Below, one piece after another: positions 12,295-24,406 of a stretch of 64,000 bases of DNA. The stretch is from positions 744,001-808,000 of the forward strand of contig VWZL01001367.1 of assembly GCA_013396915.1 (NCBI GenBank), in the 5' to 3' direction. Within the stretch, counting starts at the first letter, position 1. Each line of letters opens with the position of its first letter. The stretch is from Stercorarius parasiticus (lineage: Eukaryota > Chordata > Aves > Charadriiformes > Stercorariidae). The translations under genes were made by a program, and so were the position numbers. The notes below the pieces were generated by a model. It saw nothing but the letters and a program-made list of their open reading frames with translations, was not told the origin of the DNA and did not search any database.

Positions 12295-14687
12295 ACATTG
12301 TGGCAAGGGAAACAATAAATAGGACAGATTTTTATCTGTTATTCTGGAATAATTTAGCTATAATTTCACTGACTTCGATAGTATTAGTATCATTCATTAG
12401 TTTCCTGTGGATGTACTCCAGCATAAACGAGGTTAGAAACAGGGTCATCCCAAACAGATTGTAACATACCTTGTACGGGGCTAAAGTAGTAACTATGCTT
12501 ATTCACTTTCAGTTACTTGGAACTCTAAATTTTGACTTGGATATACATACCCAGTACAGCACTGCTTGCATTTGTAGGATTGGGAAATTAATTTCTTTTT
12601 CAAAGACATTCATTTTGAGCAGAAGTAATGTTTTAGCTTGCACTAATCTTAAGCTTTCAGTTGTGATTAAGGAGATCAGCATCAAAATCAAATGAAAAAT
12701 TGAGCGATTTTACTTATTTGAGTTTAATAACTTCTTAATTTAAGATAGGATATTTATTTTCACATAAAGTATTGCCAATCTTTTGGATTAGAATACCGTC
12801 CCTTTTAAAAATGAAGGAAAAAGTACTCCACTTGTGATTGCTTTGATGTTGTATTACCCCACCGTATAGAATAATTCAAGCTCTCCAGACCAAAGCTGAC
12901 ATTCAGAAGGCAAAATGATCAAGCCACGTCAGTAACTTAGCTCAGTTTCTAAATATTCGGGCACTCTGCATTCTTCTGTGCTTTTAGTTTAACACAAAGA
13001 CTATGAAACCTGCCCTCATTCTTTTTCTGCTTTGCTATTTTGAAAAGAACTTTTTTAATCGCTACATTTTTGGATATTCACCGTGATCGTCCAAAATGTT
13101 AGATGATGGAGTCAGGAATTACTCAATAATCATAGCATTGATTCAAGAAAAACTAACTACTAAAGAAAATATTTCTAGTGATATGGGATGAGAGAAAAAA
13201 TTGAAAATATGATCCTAAAGGATTCCTGATTTCAGCTGCACATTTCTGTTCATCTACTTCTGGAAATTATTCCTTGATCTTTTTAACTGACCAATATCAA
13301 AAGTTGTGGCTTGATTTTTGTTGTAGATGCTTTATTTACAGAAATGTCTCTTATTACTGTGGCTAAGAAAATGAGAAACAGACCTTCTGAGAGCCTTTGT
13401 CAGGTTTCATGCTCATCACAAGCTAGCTGGTGCTTAAAATTAATTACAATTGGTTACCTTGGTAACACTAAATCATGCTTGAAAGTTTCAGTATTGTTTA
13501 TCCTTATAAGTTTCCACAGCAACTTCAGTTGTAAGGGTAAAAGATTGTGGACCAAAGGTCAGCAGAAAAAGCAATCTAAACTGACCCCGCCACTGAATCA
13601 GCAACCCTTTCTCTCTCCACCTTTCAGAAGAATATTTATAGCTTGTTGCATTCTGTTTTAAAAACATTTGAACTTTGGGTATCTACCCTTAAAAGGCTAT
13701 TCATCAAATGCCTACTGTTCACATCAGACACCTACTGTTCGAGTCATAGATTCTTAGATCTCTGCTAAATTGATATTGATTTCATATGTTCAATTAAAAG
13801 CATTCGATAACTGGGTTAAAAGCAGAGACTGAGAATCTTGTTATGTTGTTTTTAAATAGAGTAGCAAAGAACAAAGCTACTTTCAAATACATTAGTCTAT
13901 TCCCAGCAGTCTAAATTCCCCCTATGATTTAGAATAAAGAAGCATCGGAAGAACATTAAGTCTTACTCAGTTCCTTCAGATTTGGAAGAGAAATTTCATT
14001 TTACTAGTAAGAAGGGCTTTTCAGTATATAGATTTTCCTGCAGAGTGAGGGGTGGAGGGTTATAAACCCCATACTTAAGTGCTTGGGTACTTGCTACAGA
14101 ACTGGTTTGAGACTCTCCTCTTTCAATTTCTGTGTAGGATGAAAACACCTAGTAGCTAACATTTGTGAACAAACCTTCTTTATATTAATGTAAACTGATG
14201 TCTGTTTTCAATGAACTATTTATGTCCCTGTAAAACATGAGCTTTCCACCATGAATTTTGCCTCCTTCTCTGAAATACAAGGAAAAAATAACCTTTCCGG
14301 GGTACAGACCTTTTTTTTTTTTCTCCTCCTCCAACCAAGGCACTCCTTAACATTTCCACCCTGCAAATGCTTTTCCACAGTTGTTCTTGCTCTACACCTT
14401 TTGTCACAAGAGCTCTGGGATGACGAATTACACTAGATTAACATACCCTCCCCTCCTTACAGGTCTACAGGAAAAAAACATGAAACAAAGCTCAGGGTTT
14501 GAGAAAGTCATGAGTCTTGAGAGCTCTGATACGCAGCAAAAGAGCACATAGCTAAGGCTCTGTGATAAGAAGAAAAACAGTGGCTAAAGTTGTCAGTAAT
14601 AGACCTTTCAGGTCTAACTAGTTTGTCTCGTTGTCATCAGCTCCTCCACACTGTCACCTCCTAAAGCATTCATAGTGAAATACCTAC

Positions 14688-14760
14688 CTCCTTCTCTTCC
14701 TGATCCGTGTGCCAGTCACCCATGCTGGACACTTGGATTGGGAGCCATCACATTTGTGTG
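14688..14760 (-). other. Candidate 73-nt exon
   Basis: On the minus strand the acceptor GGTGCTTTCTCTGCAG precedes 14760 and the donor GAG|GTAGGT follows 14688. Two frames are closed by stops. The third encodes about 23 residues with CDGSQSKC and a basic RIRKRR end. The entry phase fits the candidate exon at 28816-28930 and the exit phase fits 7461-7503. I recognise no domain. The weaker donor and short length keep confidence low. Confidence 0.15.
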
Positions 14761-17700
14761 CTGCAGAGAAAGCACCTAGAAGGTCCTCACACCCTCTGAA
14801 AAGGAGTAGAGCCTTCTCCAAATCATCTGTATGGCCCAGCTTGGGTGCATACACCCATTTTATGAACCACAAAGCAAAAATCCAACTCAGACACCTTCAT
14901 GATAATGAGACCAAATACAGGCAGATGCATACATTGCCACTCCAGAAAATTGTGAGAGAATTTCACTAAGTTCCCTAGCCCTTTTAGAGCCTGGAGTGAG
15001 GATAGAAGTAGTAAATTGATAACTGCTGAGCTGAAGAACACAATGACCTTCATCAGTAAAAATACCAGTATAAATCAATGTAAAATAACGTCTATTTAGA
15101 AGGTGAAGGATGAGGTGCAATTAACCTTCCTTTGCAATTGAGGCATGTGTACAGGTAAAGTTCTGGCACCCATCATGAAAGCAAGAAAAAGGCATTTCTT
15201 GAAAAGTGCTATCTAAAACATGTCCCCCCTTTCGTAGGAAAAAGTGAAAAACACACTCTTCGCAATTTTCCAGTTGCACAGAGAATTGGCACCACAGAGA
15301 CAAGGGGATCCATATTAGCCCAGAACGGCAGATGGAGCACATTAACATTCCTCTTTCTTTTCATATATTCTATAGTTTTCGGTTATTTCTTTTTCAACTA
15401 CAAAACCCTTCACTGTAACAACTTATGCATTGAAGTGCAGAGTAGCTTAGCCCTGACCTTTCCCTGCTCTTAGCACTGTTCTCGCTGGCACAAACCATTC
15501 AGAAAGAAGTAGGCTAATCAGTACAGTGTTGTGAGAACAAACCTGGGACATACAGGGATAGAAAGTCCTCTATTGTCCTGCAGGAGGAGAAAGAGGTGGG
15601 ACAGGAAAGCATGTAATTAAAATACTCACTACATTCTTCCTGAACAGAGATGAAACATAGGAGTACCCAGCAGGTAAATTAGATGCACCTTTTCTTGAAG
15701 TGACTCATTCATACAACAGCCTGTTACTGCTTCATTAACTCCACAGACCTGGGGGTGAGATGTGCAGCACTGCTTTGCCCTTCAGATGCTACTCTGTTCC
15801 TATGCAGTCTTTTGTTACAATTAATATCAGTTAAGGACTAATCAACAAGAATAAAGATTGAACTGAGTCACTGGAACTCATGTATTGTGATACTGCAAAT
15901 TTCAAAGGTTGACACAGTCTGTCAGAGCCTGTGGGGCTTTTTAGTTAAGTTCAAATGCAAGTTTTTACCTAAAACTTATGTAAAGCCTACCTTTCCTCAC
16001 CTCTTATTGTCCCCACACATCTTTCCTTCGCTAAACACAATGATCAAGAGATATGCAGAATTTTGTCCCTACAATAGCTGTGCCACTACATTGCTCACAA
16101 ACCAAAAGAAATAAATAGCATTTAAAACCTCATCGATTTTTCATAGAGCTCATAGATGTCAGAATCTACCAGTCTGCTATTTCAGCTAGAGACTTCTTCA
16201 TAGGAGAAACCACCAATCAAGCTGAGATGTCCACTGAAGGTGGATGACATCTCAAAATTTGTCCCCGCTAACAAACTTAAAAACTGCAGCTTGGGCTCAG
16301 AACTTCTACGTGACAGGCTAATAGAGTACCTTACTGGTCTGCCTGGCTCTCTGATTTTTTTGATCCTAATCTTATGGTGTATGCATGGGTATCTGCCCTC
16401 TGTGTGCACTGCTCATCAGATAACACTAGGTTGCTATAGTGATTGCTTAAAAAAGAGAAAAAAGTGAAAGCTGAATTGTGGAGAACCCTGAGGCTAAAAG
16501 TTGGATAAATGACCAATCCTGAAAATGAAACTTAAGTACCATTTTTCCTGAATTCTGCTGGAACTGTTTGTAAGGGAGTATATTCTCCTTTATGAAAAAA
16601 GGCAGCTTGTTTCTTCTATTAAATCTTTCTGATTGGTACCTATGTTGGAGGTGATCATAAAAAAGGGGCAAAGTGAAACAGTGAAAAAAAATTCTGTAAT
16701 ATTAATTTTGGACTTACCCATGCAGGTTTTTTGTTCCAGGATCAAATGTGGACAAAATTACCTTCATGTAACACAAAGTGATATAAATCACAAGAAAGTT
16801 ACGTAAGATGCCTAAGGCCAAGAAGGGTCATTGCTTCCTGAAACCTGAACTCAATCACTCTACATTACTGTTTCAGATAAAGATTAATATATTAAAGTCC
16901 TTTACTTGACAAAAATGTGGATGTACAGAGACACACGCACTACAGTTTATTAGGTAGCGAATATTTATACATTCATACAATGTATAGAGGGGAAAAAAAA
17001 GATCAGAACCAAGTATCTAATTGAAGCCAGCTTTTAAGGCCTTACAATCCTTTAGTTTAAAGTTTAAATTGTCACACGGATATTTCCCTCAGTGAACCTA
17101 AAGAACCAAACCTGCACTGCGGTATGAGTGTATACATTACCTAGATAGTGCTTCATCAACCACCATGCTTCTCTAACTCCGTTTGCCCTACTATGGCCCA
17201 GAAGGTAGATGACTGCAATCCTCTGACAGCCTCTCAGGAAGAATTTAAGAGTCCCACAGTGTTCAAAACAAATTAGTGAAACCTCAGAACAGCAAGTCTC
17301 TACTCAATAAAAGAGGAGAAAGAAACAGAAGTTGGGACCCAAAGTCACTGACATAAAAGGCAGCATCAGCATCCCCCCGGGAAACCCTATGGCTTTAAAG
17401 AATTTCCAACAGTTAAAACAATCACTTGAAAGCTATGACTCAAACTAGCTGCCTCTCTGTAAGTGAAATAATTAATATGCTACTAAAATCAACCATAGAG
17501 ATAGCTATCAGGAGCGACACTCACTTATTCTATTACCGTTTTAGCCAAGCAGTCACTACTGCTACATGAACTTTCAGAGGCACAAATATGTCTCAATTTG
17601 TACGACATCAGTTTGGTGAATTATTTCAGGAGTATAGGCATTTTTGAAGACAGTTCCATGGAAAATATGGGAAACCAATGCCTAACTAAACCTTCGTTAC

Positions 17701-19388
17701 TGACCTCATTTCTGTATACCAGAGGATTTAGCTGCCTATCAGTACCATCTTATACAGTGATCATCACAGCTCTAATTTTAGCTGATTTAATCATCGCACT
17801 AATATTCTTTTTGCTTTAGTGGTTGATCCACTGGGATATGTCCATGATGGCAGCAGGTGATAAACACACCACTGTCTGAAATTTGTACTGAAAGATCAAA
17901 AGTATGCTTGGAAACTCTTGGAATTTTTTATAATACAATTTTATTCCTTATTCACAAAAAGTTTATGGAACAGTACCTGCTTTTCGGCAGATGGGGAACT
18001 TGCAATAGCTTTCACTTCATCATTCTGCTTTCTTAATTAATGGCGGGTACTTGGTCTCTCAAGATACACAGCCTTTGTTCCGATCCCTGATTGAAAGGAC
18101 AGGTTGTAAATTATATAATGCATAAATTACCTGATAAATAGCCATCATCTTCCCATTTCTGTAAGGATAACCCAGCACCGATTTAACCAGGACGTTCATA
18201 CAAAACTATGCTCTTCATGAGAATATTCAAACAGAAGAACATTCTCAGATCCTGAGAAATGCCACTGAGATACCTCTTTCAGATTATCAAGGAAACTATC
18301 TGACCAAAGGGAAATCTAAACTTTAATGAAATGAAGGAATCTAATCTGAAAAATATTTAGACCAATTTTCTGGTAAATGGCACAACTTATTGTCATTCTC
18401 CTGATTATTTAATTCCAAAGCTTAACATAAAAGTGATTAAGTTTAACACTTTATCTGAGTGGATATCCTTCTCTGGTTTTAAAAGACAGGAACAGGGCAA
18501 GCTGGCAGGCAGAAGGAAGAAAAGAAACTATTTGGCAACAAGCAGGAGATTGTAGAGCCCATTACAATTCCGAGAACAAAAACTGCTTCAGCTCCATTTT
18601 AAGTAGATGCCTTAAGGTACCTTGTGTAATTTATGGACAGCTGCAAAACCAGAAGCATCTATGACAGCCACAGAATTCCATTCCTCTAATGAAGTTATCT
18701 AAGGGTATTTAAAATGTCATTTCTTAATCTAAAAATAAATAAAAGCCATAATTTCTCTTATGGGTATTTACACATTTGAGATGAAGTGACTACACAATGG
18801 GAATTCTACAAGTAATTACTTCCCATACATTTATATTCCAGCCCAAAGAGCTAGTACCTGCTGGTTGCCTTTCCTATAGAGAATTACTTGAAAGTTTTTG
18901 CATTCTCTCCTAGGGGTGAAATACAATAGGAATCTACAGAGAACATCAATTTTCTTTGCTTTTCTAACGTTTACAACTTCCCTGTAGTATTTATCAAGAA
19001 ATATACAACTCCCCATAGTTACAGCTGTGCAGGCTAACAGTAGGAATTCTTGATGTTGATGGAGCTATTGATCATACAAACATTAAAATTATGTCTCCTG
19101 TTGTAAACACCAATAAAACAGAGGTACATTAATCAGGAAATCAATATGCTTGTCAATAGAAAGGCTAACTTTAACAATGTAATGCAGCAGGCAGACCTAC
19201 TGGATGGTAGACCAAACCCCAAGTAACCCAGGTAGTGACCTTTTTGTTTGACTTCAAGCTGTGCTGAAATACTGCATGAATAACTGGAATGTACAGAACG
19301 AAAGGAGGGAGGCAAGGAGTTAGCTGTTTAAATTGTTCATAGGAACAAACTTTAATTTATTGCTACAGTGACCTTTAGTTGTTCACTT

Positions 19389-19495
19389 AAAAAAAAAAAA
19401 GGAGGGGGGAAAAAAAGGAAAAAAAACCCACACCACCAAAAACTGAAGAGGAAAAGACACACACATCCCTGAAGAGGAAAAAACATACACACCCC
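19389..19495. repeat. Purine-rich low-complexity tract with internal 26-bp duplication
   Basis: A run of A with G blocks (19389-19430) passes into an A/C tract. There the word 'ctgaagaggaaaa' plus a CA-rich tail occurs twice in tandem (19443-19468 and 19469-19495). The minus-strand open frame across it (F/C-rich) is an artefact of this composition. Confidence 0.8.
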
Positions 19496-22400
19496 TAAAA
19501 AAAACCAAAAGCAAAATACAAACCAACAACTAAACTCCAAACTTCTGACACTTGCTTTTTAGTAGCTGCATGTTAAGGGACAGCAAAAGTAGCATACAAT
19601 TCTAAAATTATTTGATGCTTGGTGGGTGGGGAGGGAAGGCTGAAATTACATCTTTACCATTTTCTCTCTAAAACATTAACACTATCCTTTTATGTAATAG
19701 GTGCATTATTCATTCTTACAAAGCCTTAAATAATACTTTTAAGTAGAAACTATACTTCAGGTGTGGTCTGTCCATTACGTTGTAATTAAAGCATCACACA
19801 TTCTCCTGGACAAGAACAGCATATATTTCAGCACTTTCTTCTTATAATTTAACTGAAAACACTTATTTGAATCCTTGAGGACAAATCCTAGACCTTAGGA
19901 GATGGTACAGCTTAACTGAGCCCTGCACTCTGAATGAGTATTTCTAATGTTCTCAGATTGAGCACTGGGCTGCAAGATGCTTTGGGACAATTAGTTCGGA
20001 GTTTTTTTCCATTTGTTAAAGAACAGAAAGTTACTGAACAAACACTGAAAATTCATATGTGAAAAGCAGAATTATACAAGTTAATTGGGAAAATTATTCT
20101 TCTGAGTTACTTTTAAATATTTTGCCAAGTAGTTGATGAAAAAATGTGCATTAAACAATAGAAAGGCAGGTAGCAAACAACAATTTCTTATAATCAATTT
20201 TATAATTAAAAATATTGCAAAAAAATTATTTGAGCTGACTGCAAATGTAATTTTTTTTTTAAAAAATTAGTGTTCCAAAACATTTTTTCTGAATTCAAAC
20301 TATTATTTTTTAGAATTTCAGTCTATTAGCTTTGGAAGATAGTTGTGATTGATAAGAAATGTTCTGAAACGCTGTAATTCTCTATGACATTAGAAGAACA
20401 TTTCCACACCCAATTATTACTTCAGTAGTATATACAGAAATATAGATTTTTCTTGCTTTAAACAACTGCTCTTGTTTTCTCCTAAATCTGGTTTATATGT
20501 AAATCTTGTAATGATTTTCACAAATAGAGCAGTAATGAATGATTCCTGACATTCTGCAACACACTTTTCACTTGTATATCTGGACTAATATGTTATAAAG
20601 CAACAAGCCTTCCATACATGTATTGCTACTCCTGATGCCAAAAATTAAAAACCATTTTTAGAACCAGGCAGGATATTTTCAGTCATATGAAATTTAATTG
20701 AAAAACAAAGACAACAAAAATATCTCTCCCCATCACCATTCTTGAGTGTTCTCTAAAATTAAAGCCATCCTTGATGTGTTTAACTTTCCCACTATAATCT
20801 GTGAAGAAAAAAACAACCCTGGTCTGAATCCAGGTAACAGTATCTAAATCAGAGTTTTCCACAGTGCAGCTGAACCTTTTAATTAATTCATTTTAAACAT
20901 TCCACACTGGGACAAAATCAATTCTCAATTTTACAAATTCCATATACGGAATTGTTGTAGACTGGACAGTGCAGTCCTGACCATTTCATTCTATATTACT
21001 ACTAAACATATTGATTAAACAAAGACCAAAAGCTGACAGGAACTAAAGAGCTAGTGTTTGGGTAAGGATGATTCTGTCCATCCAATTTCAGATCAATTAC
21101 TAAAATTCTGTCAGTGGTTTATTTGTTTTGAGGAGGAATAAAGAAAAATGAGATCTGCTCACTGACTAGCTATATAGTACTGAATATATGAAACAGGCAA
21201 ATTTATTAAACAGCAAATAAGCTACATGTGCTACATAGTATATTAGGCATATCTAAAAAGAAAGGGATTTTTTTTTTTTTTAGAAAAAGGGATTGGCCTA
21301 TCCAAAACAAAAGCAAAATCTGAAAAGTAACGCATGTATATATACATACTTTTTATGTAAGCAACTGAGGTGGTGCCCAATACATGCATATGGCAGCGTT
21401 AATAATAATATTACTATCATATGAATCAGCCACAAATGTAACCTCTCCCTTCAAGGGGAAAAAAAAAAATAAAGGGAAAAGAAAAAACCCAATGTAACAG
21501 AAATCCTCAAACCTCATAAACAAACATGTCTCATTTTGGACCTGTGATTTACTACTTTACACTGAAAAATACTAACTACAAATTAAAAAGCTCTGGATTC
21601 ATTTTAGGATTCTTTTTGCATGCAGGTTAAAAAAAATCTGATCTGATATAATCCAAAGTACATAGGAACAGTACAACATAATGCTAATCCTGCATCTTCT
21701 TAATAAATGATATATGGTGGCAAAGCTTTACATTCTTAAAATTATAGTGCAACAAATCCCTAAATTTGATTCTCCTAAACTAAGTTCTGAAATTGTTTTT
21801 CTTTTCACTTTTTCTCAATTAGAAAACCATCACTTTTTCTCTCTCAACTCTCATTTTCTCTCTTTTCCTCTATGTGTTCCTTTATTATTACTTTGGTGCT
21901 AAACATTAACAAAGCCATAACTAGTACAAGCCTAGGCAGCTATTTTTAGGGCAATTTTGTTTGACTATTTATGAGCTTATAAAAACATCCTTAAGTATCA
22001 GAAATCCATTGCTTCTATCTTATGATGCTCCACATTCTTTCAGAGTGAGATCTGGAGAGGATTCAAACAATCCCACTTAACTAATAACTCTAAACTCAAA
22101 TGCTTGATTCAGCAATAAAGTTTGACTTTACAAAAGAAATAAAAATTTGGAACACTTGCTCCTTTAGGTGCAAACCAACTTCATCACAAAGGAGATTGAC
22201 CTTGTAGCCTGATCCGATTTATCAGTAATGCTGGTGATTGCCCCAGTGCTGCTGGAATACAAAACCATTCCACGGTACTAGAAATGCGTCTTTTAACAAA
22301 GATTAATGTTGACCATTGTGATAACTCTTCTCTAGTTTTATCTACTTTTCTAACTGTGTTGGGATGGGGGATTGTGAAGCCATGCAGTTTCTATCTAATC

Positions 22401-22814
22401 CAATATTTTCTTATAGACAGGCTCCTCCACTTTTATTTTCAGTCACCTCCCTTCATTTTCAGATATATTTCCACTTAACACCTGAAATATGTTAATTTTC
22501 GTTGAAGATATTTATGGAGCAGCAGTCACCACGTAATCTGGGTGCTACAAATATATTTTTATACTTATCACATTATTTCCCTCTCACACGCATATATGAC
22601 CCAGTTACAGTACAGAATTAATATGTACTTCAAAACCGAAAATAGTCCTGTTTTCAGAAACCAAGTTAGATATATTTACATTGAGAATTAAGGTTACAAG
22701 CCTTTTTCTTATAACAGGTAATTGTAAGTACATTTATCACTTGCCTCTCACCATAGAAACGTTACAACAACAGAATCTACTCTAGCAAGTCAACAATGAG
22801 AATATAGTCAGTTG

Positions 22815-23250
22815 ACCCCTCTACTCAGCGCATGTCAAGCTGCGCCTGAAGTACTATGTCTAATTCTGGTCCCCACAAGTCAGTTTCACCCAGGAGAGGA
22901 GAAGGCTCATGGGGGAACACATCAGTTTCCCAGTACTTAAAGGGCAGCTACAATGGGGACAGAGGGTCTCTTGGCACAGGGAGCCACATAGGACAGGACA
23001 AGGGACAACGTATACAAGTTGCACTGGGAGAGGTTTCATCTTGATACAAGAAAGAATTCTTTTACAGTGAGAGCAGTCAGTCACTGGAAGAAGCTCCCTA
23101 GGGACATGGTAGAGTCCCATCACTAGAGGGTTTTAAGACACGAATGGACAAGGCATTAAATTATCTCATCTAGGCACCCTTTTCCACGAAATATTGGGCC
23201 AGGTGATCTACCAGGGTCCCTTCCAACCTGGGATGTTCTATGATTCTAAG
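22815..23250 (+). mobile_element. CR1 LINE, 3' end, sense on + strand, 5'-truncated
   Basis: The segment follows the CR1 3' consensus. It begins in the decayed 'agcgctggtgaga..ctggagtactgtgtc..ttctgg' part of the end of ORF2. It continues through 'gagaaggctc', 'agtacttaaaggg', 'ggacaagggacaa' and 'actggaagaagctccctaggga', and ends with 'aggtgatctaccagggtcccttccaacctggga' and 'ttctatgattcta', the octamer-type terminus. Substitutions are frequent, so it is a fixed, inactive copy. Frames on both strands inside it are relics. Confidence 0.9.
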
Positions 23251-24378
23251 ATCAGAGCTTCATCATGTTTGGGGTATGAGTTCAGTAAACTCTAAAACCT
23301 ACTGGCACAAAAGGAAAGCTTTGAAGAAGCCTGCCATTTTCTCATGTCCTAGTGTCTCTACAACTTCCCACAAGCATTTCAAAGTTGTGTGTTCACTGAA
23401 AACTGCTAGTCACAGAAGATCCCATATAGCAACAATCAAGACATAATGATCATAAGCTCCAGTCACACGAGCTTAACTAAAACTCACTTCTTCAACTTGG
23501 CTATCCAAAATCATCTGGATCTCTCTTCATAGAAGTAGTACAGAGCAAAATGAAGAACTAAAAGTAAAACACACAATTACAATGCTTAATTCATGAAACA
23601 ACCACTTCAGGTAACTGAAGTTACCACAGCTGATTGCCTGTTATAAGCTACATATAAAACTGTGAGGTATGTGTTGGCAAACAACAACTGTGGATAACAA
23701 TACATCATAACAAAACCAGACAATTTAGAATGACATTCCAATAAATTTGAGGGTAAAGATAAAAGAGCCAAAAAAGACAAGAATGACATCCTCCCAGTGT
23801 AATTGTAAAACTCAGAAAGTTTGACAAGTATACTAATCAAAGAGCATGGAAATGCTCGCATCATATAGTAGAAAAGGAATCTAAGTAAGAGAAAACGGGT
23901 AAGGAGCTGAACTTTGTAAAGCTAAAAAGGAAAATACTTAGGAAAGTTAGGGAAGGAGAAAACTGTCTTACACAAAGGTGTGAAGATGACATATTCATGT
24001 GGAACTGAGGAAACGCTTTAGATGAGAGGTTCTGGAAAGGAATTATAGCGAAGAAAGGAAGCAAGGTAAGTAAACAATTTGAAGACCAATTTTAGTTTTC
24101 GTTCTCTGCTCCTCAAGCAAGCACACAAAGAGTACGAGAAACAGAATTCCATCCTGGGGCAAGAAAATACAAATGTCCTTCTTGTCCCAACTATTGTATT
24201 TCCTTCTTTCATTTCATAGTTTTAAATAAAATCTAGCAAATTCATTTAATGATCATGCATATGAATATAGCATATATTACTGAAATTGGATTGTGATGTA
24301 TCAATAAAAATGTGATTTTATATATATAACTTACCTGATATTTTATCCTTTGAGCATTTGCTCAGAATAGGAGATGCG

Positions 24379-24406
24379 TGTATTGGGTTTGCGTGGCAAG
24401 GTTTTG
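24379..24406 (+). mobile_element. Possible relic of an avian LTR 5' terminus (ERVL-like)
   Basis: Starting at TG, the bases TATTGGGTTTGCGTGGCAAG and the following GTTTTG match my memory of how a widespread avian LTR family begins. The match stops abruptly at 24406 and the next bases do not follow that LTR. This is either a tiny broken fragment or coincidence. There is no internal region, no primer-binding site and no retroviral coding sequence nearby. Confidence 0.35.

Larger units (their letters stand above)
5564..22814. other. AT-rich non-coding DNA (intron or intergenic)
   Basis: A long stretch with no recognisable coding gene or RNA gene and no clear transposon. It contains a tandem duplication (7957-8040), an AAC-rich tract (8171-8219), a perfect hairpin (12264-12294), a purine-rich tract with an internal duplication (19389-19495) and two splice-flanked candidate exons on the minus strand. 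Open frames of 60-116 codons occur on both strands, often overlapping, as expected by chance. Confidence 0.7.
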
